Under the pieces are notes generated by a model. The model was not told where the DNA came from and did not search any database. It was given only the letters and a program-made list of their open reading frames with translations. The position numbers and the translations under genes were made by a program. Below are positions 1 through 8,327 of a DNA stretch of 64,000 nucleotides, piece after piece. Source of the stretch: Thiobacillus sp. (GTDB lineage: Bacteria > Pseudomonadota > Gammaproteobacteria > Burkholderiales > Thiobacillaceae); the NCBI GenBank assembly GCA_021166845.1, contig JAJPEP010000097.1, positions 30,995 to 94,994 on the forward strand, read 5' to 3'. Each line of letters begins with the position of its first letter. The stretch's first letter is position 1.

Positions 1-1
1 C

Positions 2-646
2 GGCATCTACAACGTGCCCAGAGCCAAGCGCCGGACGCGCAAGGACTGGGTGCTGGAGATGGCGGGGCTCACCGACAAGCACAACCACCTTACCGGTTCG
101 CTGGCCGGTGGCTGGAAGCAAAGGCTGGCGCTGGGCTGCGCGGTGCTGCACGAGCCGCAGATCCTGTTTCTCGACGAGCCGACCTCGGGCGTGGACCCGC
201 TCTCGCGGCGTCAGTTCTGGGACCTGATCGCGCAGATGTCGCACCGCGGCACTACCGTTTTCGTCACCACCCATTACATGGAGGAGGCTGAATACTGCGA
301 TGAGCTGGCGCTGATCTACCACGGCAAGATGATCGCCAAGGGCAAACCCGCCGAGCTCAAGACCCTGATACCCGAGGACATTCTGGAAATCCACGTCGAA
401 CGCCCCTTCGAGGCGCTGGAACAACTGGAAGCCTCGAAGCTGGCACAGGAGGTCGCGCTGTTCGGCGACGCCCTGCACGCAGTGGTCAGCGATGCGGCCA
501 CGGCCACCGCAGCGCTGAGAGGCTTCCTCGCGCAGCAAGGCTTCGCCGTGCAGTCCATCAAGCAGGTTACCCCCTCGATGGAGGACGTGTTCGTCTCCCT
601 GATCGAACTCGAAGACCGGCAGCGCGAGCAAGGAGGAAAAACATGA
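2..646 (+). CDS. ABC exporter ATP-binding subunit, 5'-truncated by window edge
   Basis: C-terminal part of an ABC-2-type exporter ATPase; the reading frame is open to the window start, so the Walker A half lies outside. Visible are an ABC signature variant (LAGGWKQR), a complete Walker B with D-loop (ILFLDEPTSGVDP) and the switch histidine (TTHYMEEAE). The last ~80 residues form the accessory tail typical of the YbhF/YadG group. It would power the two permeases that follow: the stop overlaps the next start (ATGA), and an AGGAGG ribosome site lies inside its 3' end. A periplasmic HlyD-type adaptor gene is expected just upstream, by analogy with ybhGFSR. The substrate cannot be told from sequence. 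Confidence 0.9.
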   Translation, partial: GIYNVPRAKRRTRKDWVLEMAGLTDKHNHLTGSLAGGWKQRLALGCAVLHEPQILFLDEPTSGVDPLSRRQFWDLIAQMSHRGTTVFVTTHYMEEAEYCDELALIYHGKMIAKGKPAELKTLIPEDILEIHVERPFEALEQLEASKLAQEVALFGDALHAVVSDAATATAALRGFLAQQGFAVQSIKQVTPSMEDVFVSLIELEDRQREQGGKT

Positions 647-1767
647 GAAAGCCCGGTTTCTCCTGGATCCGGTTGTGGGCGCTGGTGAAAAAGGAATTCA
701 TCCATATCATCCGCGACCCGCGTTCCCTGGCGATGGCGTTCCTGATGCCGCTGATCCTGCTGATCCTGTTCGGCTATGCCATCACCATGGACATCAAGAC
801 GCTCAATCTTGTCGTCTACGACCAGGACAAGAGTTCTGCCAGCCGCCATTACGTGGAAGGATTTCCGGCTTCCAGCTATTTCGACGTGGTCGCGGACGTG
901 GAAAATTACACCGATGCGCGCGCGCTGATCGACCAGGGCAAGGCGCACCTGGCGCTGGTGATCCCACGCCACTTCGCGCGCGACCTGGAGCGGGGGCGGA
1001 CGACAAAGGTGCAGCTGCTCGCCGACGGCTCGGACGCCAACACCGCGACCATTGCCATGGGCTACGTCGAGGCCGTCACCGACCGCTTCAGTGCGGCGCA
1101 GCTGGGAGGCGAGATCGAGCTCGCCGTGGATAATCGCCTGCGGGTCTGGTACAACGCCGAGCTGAAAAGCCGCTGGTTCATCATCCCCGGCCTGATCGCG
1201 GTGATCATGACGGTGATCACCGCCCTCCTCACCTCGCTCACCGTCTCGCGCGAGTGGGAGAGCGGCACCATGGAACAGCTGATCGCCACGCCGGTGCAGC
1301 CGGTCGAACTGTTCCTCGGCAAGATGGCGCCGTATTTCGTGATTGGCGTTCTGGACGTGCTGTTCTCGGTGGCGATGGGGGTATGGGTGTTCGACGTGCC
1401 GCTCAGGGGCAGCTTCCTCTTCCTGCTCGGCGTCACCGCGATGTTCCTGGTGGGCGGCCTGAGCCTCGGCATCATGGTTTCCACCATCGCAAAATCGCAG
1501 CTGGTTGCGAGCCAGCTGGCGATGGTGGTCACTTTCCTGCCGGCCTTCCTGCTTTCCGGCTTTCTTTATTCCATCGACAACATGCCGCGCTTTTTGCAGG
1601 TGGTCACCCACGTGGTGCAGGCGCGCTATTTCGTCGAGGTGCTGAAGAACATTTTTCTCAAGGCCAGCCCGCCTTCCTTCGTGGCGGGAGACCTGATCTT
1701 CCTTGGACTGTTCGCAGTGGTGGTGTTTGCCGTCGCCCTCGGCAAGTTCCGTAAAAAACTGGCCTGA
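643..1767 (+). CDS. ABC-2 type permease, YbhS-like
   Basis: Integral membrane subunit of the exporter, 374 aa, normal for the family. One transmembrane helix near residues 25-45 is followed by a large periplasmic domain (to about residue 175), then five C-terminal helices. The family motif is visible around SREWESGTMEQLIATPVQP (about residues 200-220). The start ATG overlaps the ATPase stop by 4 nt and has a strong AGGAGG site, so translation is coupled. The next gene is a homologue, so the two permeases probably form a heterodimer, as YbhS/YbhR do. Likely role: drug or metabolite efflux across the inner membrane with an outer channel; the substrate is unknown. Confidence 0.9.
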   Translation: MRKPGFSWIRLWALVKKEFIHIIRDPRSLAMAFLMPLILLILFGYAITMDIKTLNLVVYDQDKSSASRHYVEGFPASSYFDVVADVENYTDARALIDQGKAHLALVIPRHFARDLERGRTTKVQLLADGSDANTATIAMGYVEAVTDRFSAAQLGGEIELAVDNRLRVWYNAELKSRWFIIPGLIAVIMTVITALLTSLTVSREWESGTMEQLIATPVQPVELFLGKMAPYFVIGVLDVLFSVAMGVWVFDVPLRGSFLFLLGVTAMFLVGGLSLGIMVSTIAKSQLVASQLAMVVTFLPAFLLSGFLYSIDNMPRFLQVVTHVVQARYFVEVLKNIFLKASPPSFVAGDLIFLGLFAVVVFAVALGKFRKKLA

Positions 1768-1778
1768 CGGGGAACATT

Positions 1779-2906
1779 ATGTGGGAAAGAATCTATCGCA
1801 TGCTGGTGAAGGAATTCATCCAGGTGCTGCGCGACCCGCGCATGAAGGCGCTGATCTTCGTCATGCCGGTGATCCAGCTGATCATGTTCGGTTACGCCGT
1901 GACCACTGACGTGGACCACATCAAGACCGCGGTGTGCGACCTCGACAAGAGCCCGCAGAGCCGTGCGCTGATCGAGCGCTTCACGGCCTCCGGCTATTTC
2001 ACCGTGGTGGACAACACCGACCGGCCCGAACGGCTGGGTGAATTGCTTGATCGCGGCAAGGTGATCATGGGCATCCAGATCAACCGCGGCTTCGCCGACG
2101 ACCTGAAATCGGGGCGTCCGGCAGCGATCCAGACGATTATCGACGGCACCGATTCGAATACCGGAACGGTGGCGATGGACTACGCCCAGCGCATCACCCA
2201 GGAGTTTTCACGGGCACGCGCCGCGCCGATCGAACTGACCCAGCTGGCGCAGGAGCAAGCCGACCCTATCGAGTTGCGTTCGCGCGCCTGGTTCAACCCC
2301 GACCTGAAGAGCCGCTACTACAACGTTCCCGGCGTGATCGCCGTGGTGGTGCTGCTGATCTCCCTGCTGCTCACCGCGATGGCGATCGTGCGCGAGCGCG
2401 AGATCGGCACCATGGAGCAACTGATGGTGACGCCAATCCAGCCCTTCGAACTGATACTCGGCAAGACCCTGCCGTTCGTGCTGATCAGCTTCATCGACGT
2501 GCTGGTGGTCACTTTTATCGGAATCAACTGGTTCAACGTGCCGATCCAGGGCAGCCTGTGGCTGCTGCTGTTCGGCGCCGGGCTGTACCTGATGTCCACC
2601 ATCGGCATCGGCCTGTTCATTTCCACCATCTCCCAGACCCAGCAGCAGGCGCTGATGTCGTCGTTCTTCTTCTACCTGCCCGCGGTGCTGCTGTCCGGCT
2701 TCATGTTCCCGATTTCGAACATGCCGGAGCCGGCGCAGTGGCTCACCTATCTCAACCCGCTGCGTTATTTCCTGGTCATCATCCGGGACATCTTCCTCAA
2801 GGGCAGCGGCCTGGAAACCCTGTGGCCCCAGTTCGCCGCCCTGGCGGTGCTCGGCACGGCACTTTTGCTCATCAGCTCGCTTCGCTTCAAGAAAAGGATG
2901 ATCTGA
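1779..2906 (+). CDS. ABC-2 type permease, YbhR-like
   Basis: Second permease of the exporter, 375 aa, homologous to its upstream neighbour: a similar N-terminal segment (LVKEFIQVLRDPRMKALIF), a periplasmic domain, and a REREIGTMEQLMVTPIQP coupling motif near residue 210 followed by five helices. It starts 11 nt after the previous stop. After its stop there is a 111-nt gap holding an 8-bp inverted repeat TCTTCATT/AATGAAGA at 2930-2953. This dyad has no GC-rich stem and is more likely an operator than a terminator. The next gene is a TetR-type regulator remnant; in E. coli the equivalent ybhGFSR genes sit next to the TetR regulator CecR. Confidence 0.9.
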   Translation: MWERIYRMLVKEFIQVLRDPRMKALIFVMPVIQLIMFGYAVTTDVDHIKTAVCDLDKSPQSRALIERFTASGYFTVVDNTDRPERLGELLDRGKVIMGIQINRGFADDLKSGRPAAIQTIIDGTDSNTGTVAMDYAQRITQEFSRARAAPIELTQLAQEQADPIELRSRAWFNPDLKSRYYNVPGVIAVVVLLISLLLTAMAIVREREIGTMEQLMVTPIQPFELILGKTLPFVLISFIDVLVVTFIGINWFNVPIQGSLWLLLFGAGLYLMSTIGIGLFISTISQTQQQALMSSFFFYLPAVLLSGFMFPISNMPEPAQWLTYLNPLRYFLVIIRDIFLKGSGLETLWPQFAALAVLGTALLLISSLRFKKRMI

Positions 2907-3017
2907 CATGAAAAACCCACGCAATGTCGTCTTCATTTTTTGGACAATGAAGAAGCCGTTCAGTGAGCCATTGCCATGCGGATATCTTCTTTACCCCGGC
3001 AGAGCAGGAGATCAATC

Positions 3018-3605
3018 GTGAATACTGGCGACATCGATACATTCGGACACGCGCATTTGGATCAATGGCTGGAAACCACGCGTCGTTACTTGTTTGCCGA
3101 CTGGGAAAGCCTCGCCGGTGCGGCGGGGAAAGCGCTGCCCGAGCCGAGGCTGGACAGCCACGGCGCTCAGGACCGCTATCTTTCCCGGGCGCGCGGAAGC
3201 TTGCTGCGTCTTGTAAAACGCACTGCACGGCATGCTCGAAGCCCGCTGCAGGAACTGGAATGCGCCTTCTACTCTCAGGCTTCGTTCATCGCGCGGCATC
3301 CCGACGTTCCCGGGCGTCTTCTGGGATGGTTGTCGCAAGCTGGCGATAGCCGTATTCGCCGGCGTATCCAGAAGATCATCGGCCACTACGAATCACGCAT
3401 TTGCCGAACGATCGATCGGGCCAGGCGCCAGGGATGCATCAGGGCCGACATCGACCCGCATGCAGCGGCGGGCATTTTCATCGGCATGATCCAGAGTCTG
3501 GCTCTCAGGATGAATGTCAATCTGCGTCAGCGAGAACTGCTGCTGCGTGAAGCATTCGAGAATTTTTCCCTGTATCGGGCAGGCATGGCCTCTGCATCGA
3601 AATGA
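3018..3605 (+). CDS. TetR-family ligand-binding domain protein without a recognisable HTH
   Basis: 195 aa from a GTG start chosen because AGGAG (3006-3010) sits 7 nt upstream; an in-frame ATG at 2976 has no such site. Residues ~75-190 resemble the C-terminal regulatory domain of the intact TetR protein at 16117-16746. Shared positions include PL..LE...F, P..P, a D.D.H.AA..F.G.IQ.L..R stretch and the final F.L..G.A. The first ~70 residues should hold the three-helix DNA-binding domain, but no TetR-type HTH (such as the T..D.A...G...G.....F..K pattern) is visible. It may be a diverged regulator, a ligand-binding partner, or a decayed gene that kept its frame. It is followed by a membrane protein gene exactly as its intact counterpart is. 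Confidence 0.6.
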   Translation: MNTGDIDTFGHAHLDQWLETTRRYLFADWESLAGAAGKALPEPRLDSHGAQDRYLSRARGSLLRLVKRTARHARSPLQELECAFYSQASFIARHPDVPGRLLGWLSQAGDSRIRRRIQKIIGHYESRICRTIDRARRQGCIRADIDPHAAAGIFIGMIQSLALRMNVNLRQRELLLREAFENFSLYRAGMASASK

Positions 3606-3655
3606 CATCAGGCGAAGAGGATTCTTTATCAAAACCAGTGAAGAGGAGGTTCACC

Positions 3656-4084
3656 ATGTCCCCATCCGAACACCGACGCGGGTTCAGTATCTGGGCGATT
3701 TCGCTGGTCGCAGTCGGATTCGGCCTGCTGACCGTCAAGGAAGGCGGCACGATCCTGTTCGGCGACGCGGCGGCACTCGCTGCGGCCGGCAACTACGTGC
3801 CGTTCGTGCTCTGGTTCAACTTCCTCGCGGGCTTCGCCTATGTCGCAGCCGGCGCCGGGCTGTGGCTGATGCAGCGCTGGGCGGTGCGGCTGGCCGTCGC
3901 CATCGCCGCGGCAACGGCATTCACTTTTACGGCTTTCGGCGTGCACGTCTATGCCGGCGGCGCCTTCGAGCCACGCACGGTGATCGCCATGAGCCTGCGA
4001 ACGCTGGTGTGGGTGACGATCGCGGCCATCGCCTGGCGTGGGCTGTTGCGCGTGCAGGCCAGACGACAAGGAATCGAGCCATGA
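3656..4084 (+). CDS. Four-helix inner-membrane protein, copy A
   Basis: 142 aa from ATG 3656, chosen for the GAGGAGG site just upstream; an in-frame ATG at 3602 has no comparable site. Four hydrophobic segments (about residues 10-28, 45-68, 72-98, 112-132) and a short polar tail. I do not recognise a functional family. It is nearly the same protein as the one at 16900-17304: long stretches such as KEGGTILFGDAA, AAAGNYVPFVLWFNFLAGFA and RTVIAMSLRTLVW are identical. Both copies follow a TetR-type gene. The stop overlaps the next start by 4 nt. Possible roles are an envelope stress or ligand-sensing accessory protein; this is inference only. Confidence 0.8.
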   Translation: MSPSEHRRGFSIWAISLVAVGFGLLTVKEGGTILFGDAAALAAAGNYVPFVLWFNFLAGFAYVAAGAGLWLMQRWAVRLAVAIAAATAFTFTAFGVHVYAGGAFEPRTVIAMSLRTLVWVTIAAIAWRGLLRVQARRQGIEP

Positions 4085-4830
4085 ATAGGCATGCGCGCCT
4101 CACCGCCGCCCTCTGGACGTGTCTGGCATTGGCCGCCAGCGCCAGTCCGTCGCTGGCGGCGCCCGATGCCGACCCGGCGCAAGCTCATGCCGGCGGCAGT
4201 GCAACGGGTTCGATCACCGACGTGTCCGCCTCCCCGCCGACGCCTGTTGTGAAACCGCAATCCAGGCCGGATTTTTCCGGTCATTGGACCCTCGATGCCA
4301 AGGCCAGCGATGACCCGCAGGAAAGGATCAAGCAAGCGATGAAGCAAGCCAGGAGCGGCGGGCAGGGGATGCGGGGCGGTGGCGGCATGGGCGGTGGCGG
4401 CATGGGCGGCAAACGCCAGGGGCGCGGATCGCAAGAGGGAATGGGCGGGCGCGGCGAAATACCATTCGATGACCGGGCCGCACTGGTCGCCACTGCGAAA
4501 ACACTCGACATCACCCATGAGGACCCGATGCTGCTTGTCGTCGACGAGAACGATCGGCATCAGCGCCTTTTCACCGACTTCCGCGGCGTCAGCGTTTCCG
4601 CCAGCGGCGGCGCCCAGCCGCAGGCGGCCGTTGCGGGCTGGGAAGGTGACGTGCTGGTGGTCGAATCAAGAATGAACCATGGCGCAAGGCTGGTTCGGCA
4701 ATACCGGATCGACGCCGGAACAGGACGGCTCATGATTTCATCGACGGCCGAGCTTCCGAATCGGCAGGAAGTCACATTTCTTCTGGTATACGGCCGCCTT
4801 ACGCCCGGGACGGATACCGGAAACCGCTGA
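4081..4830 (+). CDS. Secreted Gly-rich hypothetical protein
   Basis: 249 aa, starting in an ATGA overlap with the upstream membrane protein. An N-terminal signal peptide ends near SLAAPD (about residue 27). Then come a Pro/Ala-rich linker, a motif SGHWTLDAKAS near residue 65, and a low-complexity Gly/Met run (GGGGMGGGGMGGK, about residues 98-112). The C-terminal ~120 residues are beta-rich, with aromatic and charged alternation (DDRAALVATAKTLDITHEDP onward). The SGHW.L opening resembles small secreted proteins of unknown function. It is probably periplasmic and co-expressed with the preceding membrane protein. No catalytic motif is seen. Confidence 0.7.
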   Translation: MNRHARLTAALWTCLALAASASPSLAAPDADPAQAHAGGSATGSITDVSASPPTPVVKPQSRPDFSGHWTLDAKASDDPQERIKQAMKQARSGGQGMRGGGGMGGGGMGGKRQGRGSQEGMGGRGEIPFDDRAALVATAKTLDITHEDPMLLVVDENDRHQRLFTDFRGVSVSASGGAQPQAAVAGWEGDVLVVESRMNHGARLVRQYRIDAGTGRLMISSTAELPNRQEVTFLLVYGRLTPGTDTGNR

Positions 4831-5025
4831 ACGGCCGATCCGGCATGACTTGTTGCGAGAACAGGAGACATGGTGAACATGGACGATTTGCAGCCCATAC
4901 TGTTTGAAGGTATTGGGGAACATCGAAGACCGGGTTCGATGCGGCGGGCACACGCCTGCCGAGGCAACCCTTTGCCGGCGATCGAAACGAACCGTTCATT
5001 TTGTTTTCAAAAAAGATGGCGTGAT

Positions 5026-5460
5026 ATGCGCTACGCAGGATATCGGCTCATGGCCTTCACGATGATGTTCATCGTTATTCAACCATCGGTTTCCGCCGCT
5101 GAGGAAATGGTGCTCGAGAAGGTGATGAAGGAGCAGGCGAAAAATATGCGGCGTATCGCCGGCGGCATCGCGCGCGAAGACTACGAACAAGTGGTGAGGG
5201 CATCTCTGGCCGTGATCGACCCTCCACATCCATCATCGACACTGGGCGAAAAGCTCAAATTGATGGGGTTTCTGGGCACCGACATCGGCCGCTTCAAGGA
5301 ACTGGACGGAAATACCAAGGAGCGGGCGGCCGCCCTGGCCAAAACCGCCAGAAGTCAGAACGGCGAGGCGACCATTGCTGCTTTCCAGCGGCTGCAAATG
5401 AGCTGCCTGGCCTGCCACAGCGAGTTTCGTAAGTCATTTCAAGATTATTTCAACCACTGA
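5026..5460 (+). CDS. Periplasmic monohaem cytochrome c (c'-like)
   Basis: 144 aa with a signal sequence ending near SVSAAEE and one haem-binding site CLACH close to the C-terminus (residues ~126-130). Haem at the end of an all-helical ~120-aa domain is the cytochrome c' arrangement, though the sequence is divergent. The reading frame extends upstream to 4870, but only a start near 5026 (or ATG 5050) places the signal peptide at the N-terminus. A possible sigma70-like promoter TTGCAG-N17-TATTGG lies at 4888-4916. The next gene encodes another small helical periplasmic protein 13 nt downstream, so the two are likely one transcript. It could bind NO or another small ligand, or transfer electrons; sequence does not decide. 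Confidence 0.8.
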   Translation: MRYAGYRLMAFTMMFIVIQPSVSAAEEMVLEKVMKEQAKNMRRIAGGIAREDYEQVVRASLAVIDPPHPSSTLGEKLKLMGFLGTDIGRFKELDGNTKERAAALAKTARSQNGEATIAAFQRLQMSCLACHSEFRKSFQDYFNH

Positions 5461-5473
5461 GAAGGAGCGCACC

Positions 5474-5971
5474 ATGCAACACCGCAAGCAAACCCTGATT
5501 ACCCTTTTGTTCGCCGGCATTCTGTCGTTGGCCACGGCGCAGGCCATGGCCAAGGATGATGCGCATCACCATCACGACGGCGGCGCCTCAGCCGGACTGT
5601 CGCTCAACAATGGCGCCAAATGGAAGACTGATGCGCCTTTGCGCGAGGGCATGAAAAACATCCGGAACGTGCTCGAACCGCAACTGCCGGCAATTCACAA
5701 TAACAAACTGAAGCCCGCGCAGTACCAGACCCTGGCCGGGGAGATCAACGCCGAATTGTCCGCCATCGTGAAGAGTTGTAAATTGGATAAGGAGGCCGAC
5801 GCCATGCTGCATCTGGTGCTGGCCGACATCATTGAGGGCGTCGACGCGCTGGCGGGTGAGAACAAGCAAGTCGGCCGCCACGAGGGTGCGGTGAAGATTT
5901 ACAAGGGGCTGGAAAATTACGGCGCTTACTTTGCCCATCCGAATTGGCAGCCGATGACTCACGGAGAATAA
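5474..5971 (+). CDS. Periplasmic His-rich helical protein
   Basis: 165 aa with an AAGGAG ribosome site. The signal peptide ends near AQAMAKDD and is followed by a metal-binding-looking stretch DDAHHHHDGG at the mature N-terminus. The rest (about residues 45-165) is predicted mainly helical, with one Cys (KSCKLD) and no CxxCH, so it is not a c-type cytochrome. The region around LADIIEGVDALAGE suggests a four-helix bundle. I do not recognise a firm family name. Its position between a cytochrome and a two-component system suggests a periplasmic sensing or metal-handling role for this set. Confidence 0.65.
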   Translation: MQHRKQTLITLLFAGILSLATAQAMAKDDAHHHHDGGASAGLSLNNGAKWKTDAPLREGMKNIRNVLEPQLPAIHNNKLKPAQYQTLAGEINAELSAIVKSCKLDKEADAMLHLVLADIIEGVDALAGENKQVGRHEGAVKIYKGLENYGAYFAHPNWQPMTHGE

Positions 5972-6138
5972 GGCAATGGCGGAACCCGGATGCAAACTGC
6001 GCGCCGAAACGCGGGAGGGGAAGATCGTGCGCGCAGCTGGTGGCTGGAAGAAATCCTTGTTTGACGAAGGGAGGGGAATTTCTCCGATTTTTTGCGTGGA
6101 GTGAGTGCGTAAATCTGACCTTCCAGGGAGAGGAAAGT

Positions 6139-6912
6139 ATGAGTGCAGAACCCGATGTGCCCGATATGCGGACGGACCAACCGGTTTGCAGCATGGAGCG
6201 GCAATGTAGCGTGCTGATCGTGGATGACGATGCGGAATTGTGCGATCTGCTGGTGCGCTATCTGCAGGGCAACGGATTCGAGGTGTTTGCAGTCGGCGAT
6301 GGTGCGGCAATGGAAAAGCACCTGCGCGGCCGGCCCGCAGATCTGGTTGTTCTCGACCTGATGCTACCCGGCAAGGATGGCTTGACCATCGCACGGGAAC
6401 TGCGCGGCGGCGGCAACATGCCGGTGATCATACTGTCGGCACGCGCCGACGATATCGACCGCATCATCGGACTGGAAGTGGGCGCCGACGATTATTTGTC
6501 CAAACCATTCAACCCGCGCGAACTGCTGGCACGCATCCGCGCCGTGTTGCGCCGCAGGATGGCGGAGACGGCAGGAGATGCGCCCTCGGCCGCGGGGCAG
6601 GTGCACCGGTTCGGGCCTTTCCGTCTCGATATGAAGGCGCACCAGTTGGCCCGGGGTGACCAGGAGGTTCCGCTGACCACCGCGGAGTTCAAGCTGCTGA
6701 GCCTGTTTGTTGGGCTCCCCAACCAGTTGTTGAGCCGTGACACGCTGATGAACATGCTCAAGGGCTACGAGTGCGCCCCGTTCGACCGCAGCATCGATGT
6801 CGCGGTTACACGGCTGCGGCGCAAGATCGAGGACAACCCCGGCGCGCCACAATTCATCCGCACCGTGAGGGGCGAAGGTTATCTGTTTACGCCGAACCAC
6901 AAACTCAAGTGA
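6139..6912 (+). CDS. OmpR/PhoB-family response regulator
   Basis: 257 aa from ATG 6139, preceded by GAGAGGA. The receiver domain (about residues 28-140) has the acidic pair in VLIVDDDAE, the phospho-acceptor D73 in VVLDLMLPG, the switch Ser (IILSA) and the conserved Lys in LSKPF. The winged-helix output domain (about residues 160-250) carries TTAEFKLLSLF and the recognition region DRSIDVAVTRLRRKIED, ending with the RTVRGEGYLF wing. Its stop overlaps the kinase start (GTGA), so the pair is translationally coupled. Likely targets are neighbouring envelope genes such as the porin and cytochromes; this is inferred from position only. Confidence 0.95.
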   Translation: MSAEPDVPDMRTDQPVCSMERQCSVLIVDDDAELCDLLVRYLQGNGFEVFAVGDGAAMEKHLRGRPADLVVLDLMLPGKDGLTIARELRGGGNMPVIILSARADDIDRIIGLEVGADDYLSKPFNPRELLARIRAVLRRRMAETAGDAPSAAGQVHRFGPFRLDMKAHQLARGDQEVPLTTAEFKLLSLFVGLPNQLLSRDTLMNMLKGYECAPFDRSIDVAVTRLRRKIEDNPGAPQFIRTVRGEGYLFTPNHKLK

Positions 6913-8225
6913 AGCTCCTTCGCTTACCCGCCACCCTGTTCGGCAAGACGGCGCTCACCATTGCCGTGGTGCTGGTGCTGTTCCAGGTACTCACCACCCT
7001 GGTGATTGCCTATTACTTGCTGGTCCCCGTCGTCGTTCGCTCGGCGAATGATCTGGTGGATTTCATGCTGCTTTCCTCACGTGTCTGGGTTGCCTTGCCG
7101 GCTGAAGATCGAGCGGAATACCAGGAGGAATTGCGGCAGAAAACGGGCCTGATACTGGTGCCGGCGCATGACAGTTTGCCTGATTCCACGGTGTATCTGC
7201 CATATATGCTATTTCTGGAGAAAGCGCTTGCCAGGCAGACCAGGCAGCCGGTGCAGGTTGGCACGGATCAGAGGGATGGCGTGGACTGGTACTGGTTTGA
7301 TTTTGTGTCCGATGGCAACCGTCTGCGTATCGGTTTTTCCGGGCAGCGCATCAATATCCATGCACCGCTGGCTATTGTTCTGATCCTTGTGCTAGGCACC
7401 GCGCTTACCCTGGCCACCACACTTGTCATAGTAAGGCGCCTGACCCAACCCCTATCGCAACTGGCGGCCGCGGCGGAGCGCTTCGGCCAGGGCGGGAGCC
7501 CGGAACCTTTGCCGGAAGACGGGCCCAGCGAACTCGTTACTTTGGTGCGGACTTTCAATCAGGTAACGCACCAGGTCAAGGCGCTGCTTGCCAACCGCAC
7601 CATCCTGCTAGCCGGTATTGCACATGATTTGCGCTCGCCTATCGCGCGCATGCGGCTGGCCCTGGAAATGCTGCCACCGTCAACCGACCCGGAATTGGTC
7701 GAGCGCATGCTGCGCGCCGTGGACAATATGACGCATCTGGTGAACCAGTCGCTGGAATTTTGCCGCGGCGTCGGGCATAGCCCAAGCCAGGAAGTGGATG
7801 TGGATGAACTCATCGGGGAATTGGTCGGGGATGCGCGGCGCGGTGGCGCGGATATTCAATGGCAACCGTGCCGAACACGCGTGCACCTGCTGCCGCCGTT
7901 GGCGCTGCGTCGCATTTTGACCAACCTGCTTGATAATGCCGTGCGCTACGGAGAAGGCGGGACAATTGAGATTGCCTGCACATGCGAGGGCAGGCGCACG
8001 ACCGTGAGTGTCGCTGACCGTGGCCCCGGTATTCCGGTTGATGAACTGGAAGCGGTATTTGAGCCTTTTTATCTGGTGGACAAGTCGCGTAGCGGCGTGA
8101 CCGGCGGGAGCGGGCTGGGCTTGGCAATCGCCAAACAGTTGGCGGACAGCAACGAGTGGTTGCTATCCATCAGGCCACGCGCGGGCGGCGGGGTGGTGGC
8201 GAGCTTGACGATCTTACAAACCTAA
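6909..8225 (+). CDS. EnvZ-type sensor histidine kinase
   Basis: 438 aa from a GTG that overlaps the regulator's stop. Helix 1 (about residues 12-40), a periplasmic sensor of ~110 residues, helix 2 (about 155-177), HAMP (RRLTQPLSQLAAAAERF), then HisKA with the phospho-accepting H239 in IAHDLRSPIARMR. The ATPase domain has the N box (LTNLLDNAVRYG), G1 (DRGPGIP) and G2 (GGSGLGLAIAKQL). This layout matches the EnvZ/RstB group. The sensed signal is unknown; the small periplasmic domain and neighbouring periplasmic proteins suggest an envelope cue. A strong terminator hairpin follows immediately. Confidence 0.95.
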   Translation: MKLLRLPATLFGKTALTIAVVLVLFQVLTTLVIAYYLLVPVVVRSANDLVDFMLLSSRVWVALPAEDRAEYQEELRQKTGLILVPAHDSLPDSTVYLPYMLFLEKALARQTRQPVQVGTDQRDGVDWYWFDFVSDGNRLRIGFSGQRINIHAPLAIVLILVLGTALTLATTLVIVRRLTQPLSQLAAAAERFGQGGSPEPLPEDGPSELVTLVRTFNQVTHQVKALLANRTILLAGIAHDLRSPIARMRLALEMLPPSTDPELVERMLRAVDNMTHLVNQSLEFCRGVGHSPSQEVDVDELIGELVGDARRGGADIQWQPCRTRVHLLPPLALRRILTNLLDNAVRYGEGGTIEIACTCEGRRTTVSVADRGPGIPVDELEAVFEPFYLVDKSRSGVTGGSGLGLAIAKQLADSNEWLLSIRPRAGGGVVASLTILQT

Positions 8226-8256
8226 AAAAATGCGGCGGCCGGAAGTGCGCCGCCGC
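8224..8256 (-). terminator. Rho-independent terminator of the porin transcript
   Basis: Stem GCGGCGGC (8232-8239) pairs perfectly with GCCGCCGC (8249-8256). On the minus strand the stem is followed by a run of seven T (8224-8230), the classical form, about 70 nt beyond the porin stop. On the plus strand the hairpin lies directly after the kinase stop, so it may also limit read-through in that direction. Confidence 0.8.
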
Positions 8257-8327
8257 CAGTTAGGAGACCTGGTGGTTGTACCGTGTTTCCAATCTCGCCT
8301 GAATATCGAATAGCGCGCCGGTCGTTG

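Noticed and set aside
316..1611. Long minus-strand frame opposite the ABC transporter genes
   Set aside because: Composition is His/Arg/Gln-rich low-complexity typical of antisense frames in high-GC genes, while the plus strand encodes clear transporter subunits.
4870..5025. N-terminal extension of the cytochrome at 5026
   Set aside because: It would bury the signal peptide more than 50 residues inside; the AGGAG near 4863 is too close to the ATG at 4870.
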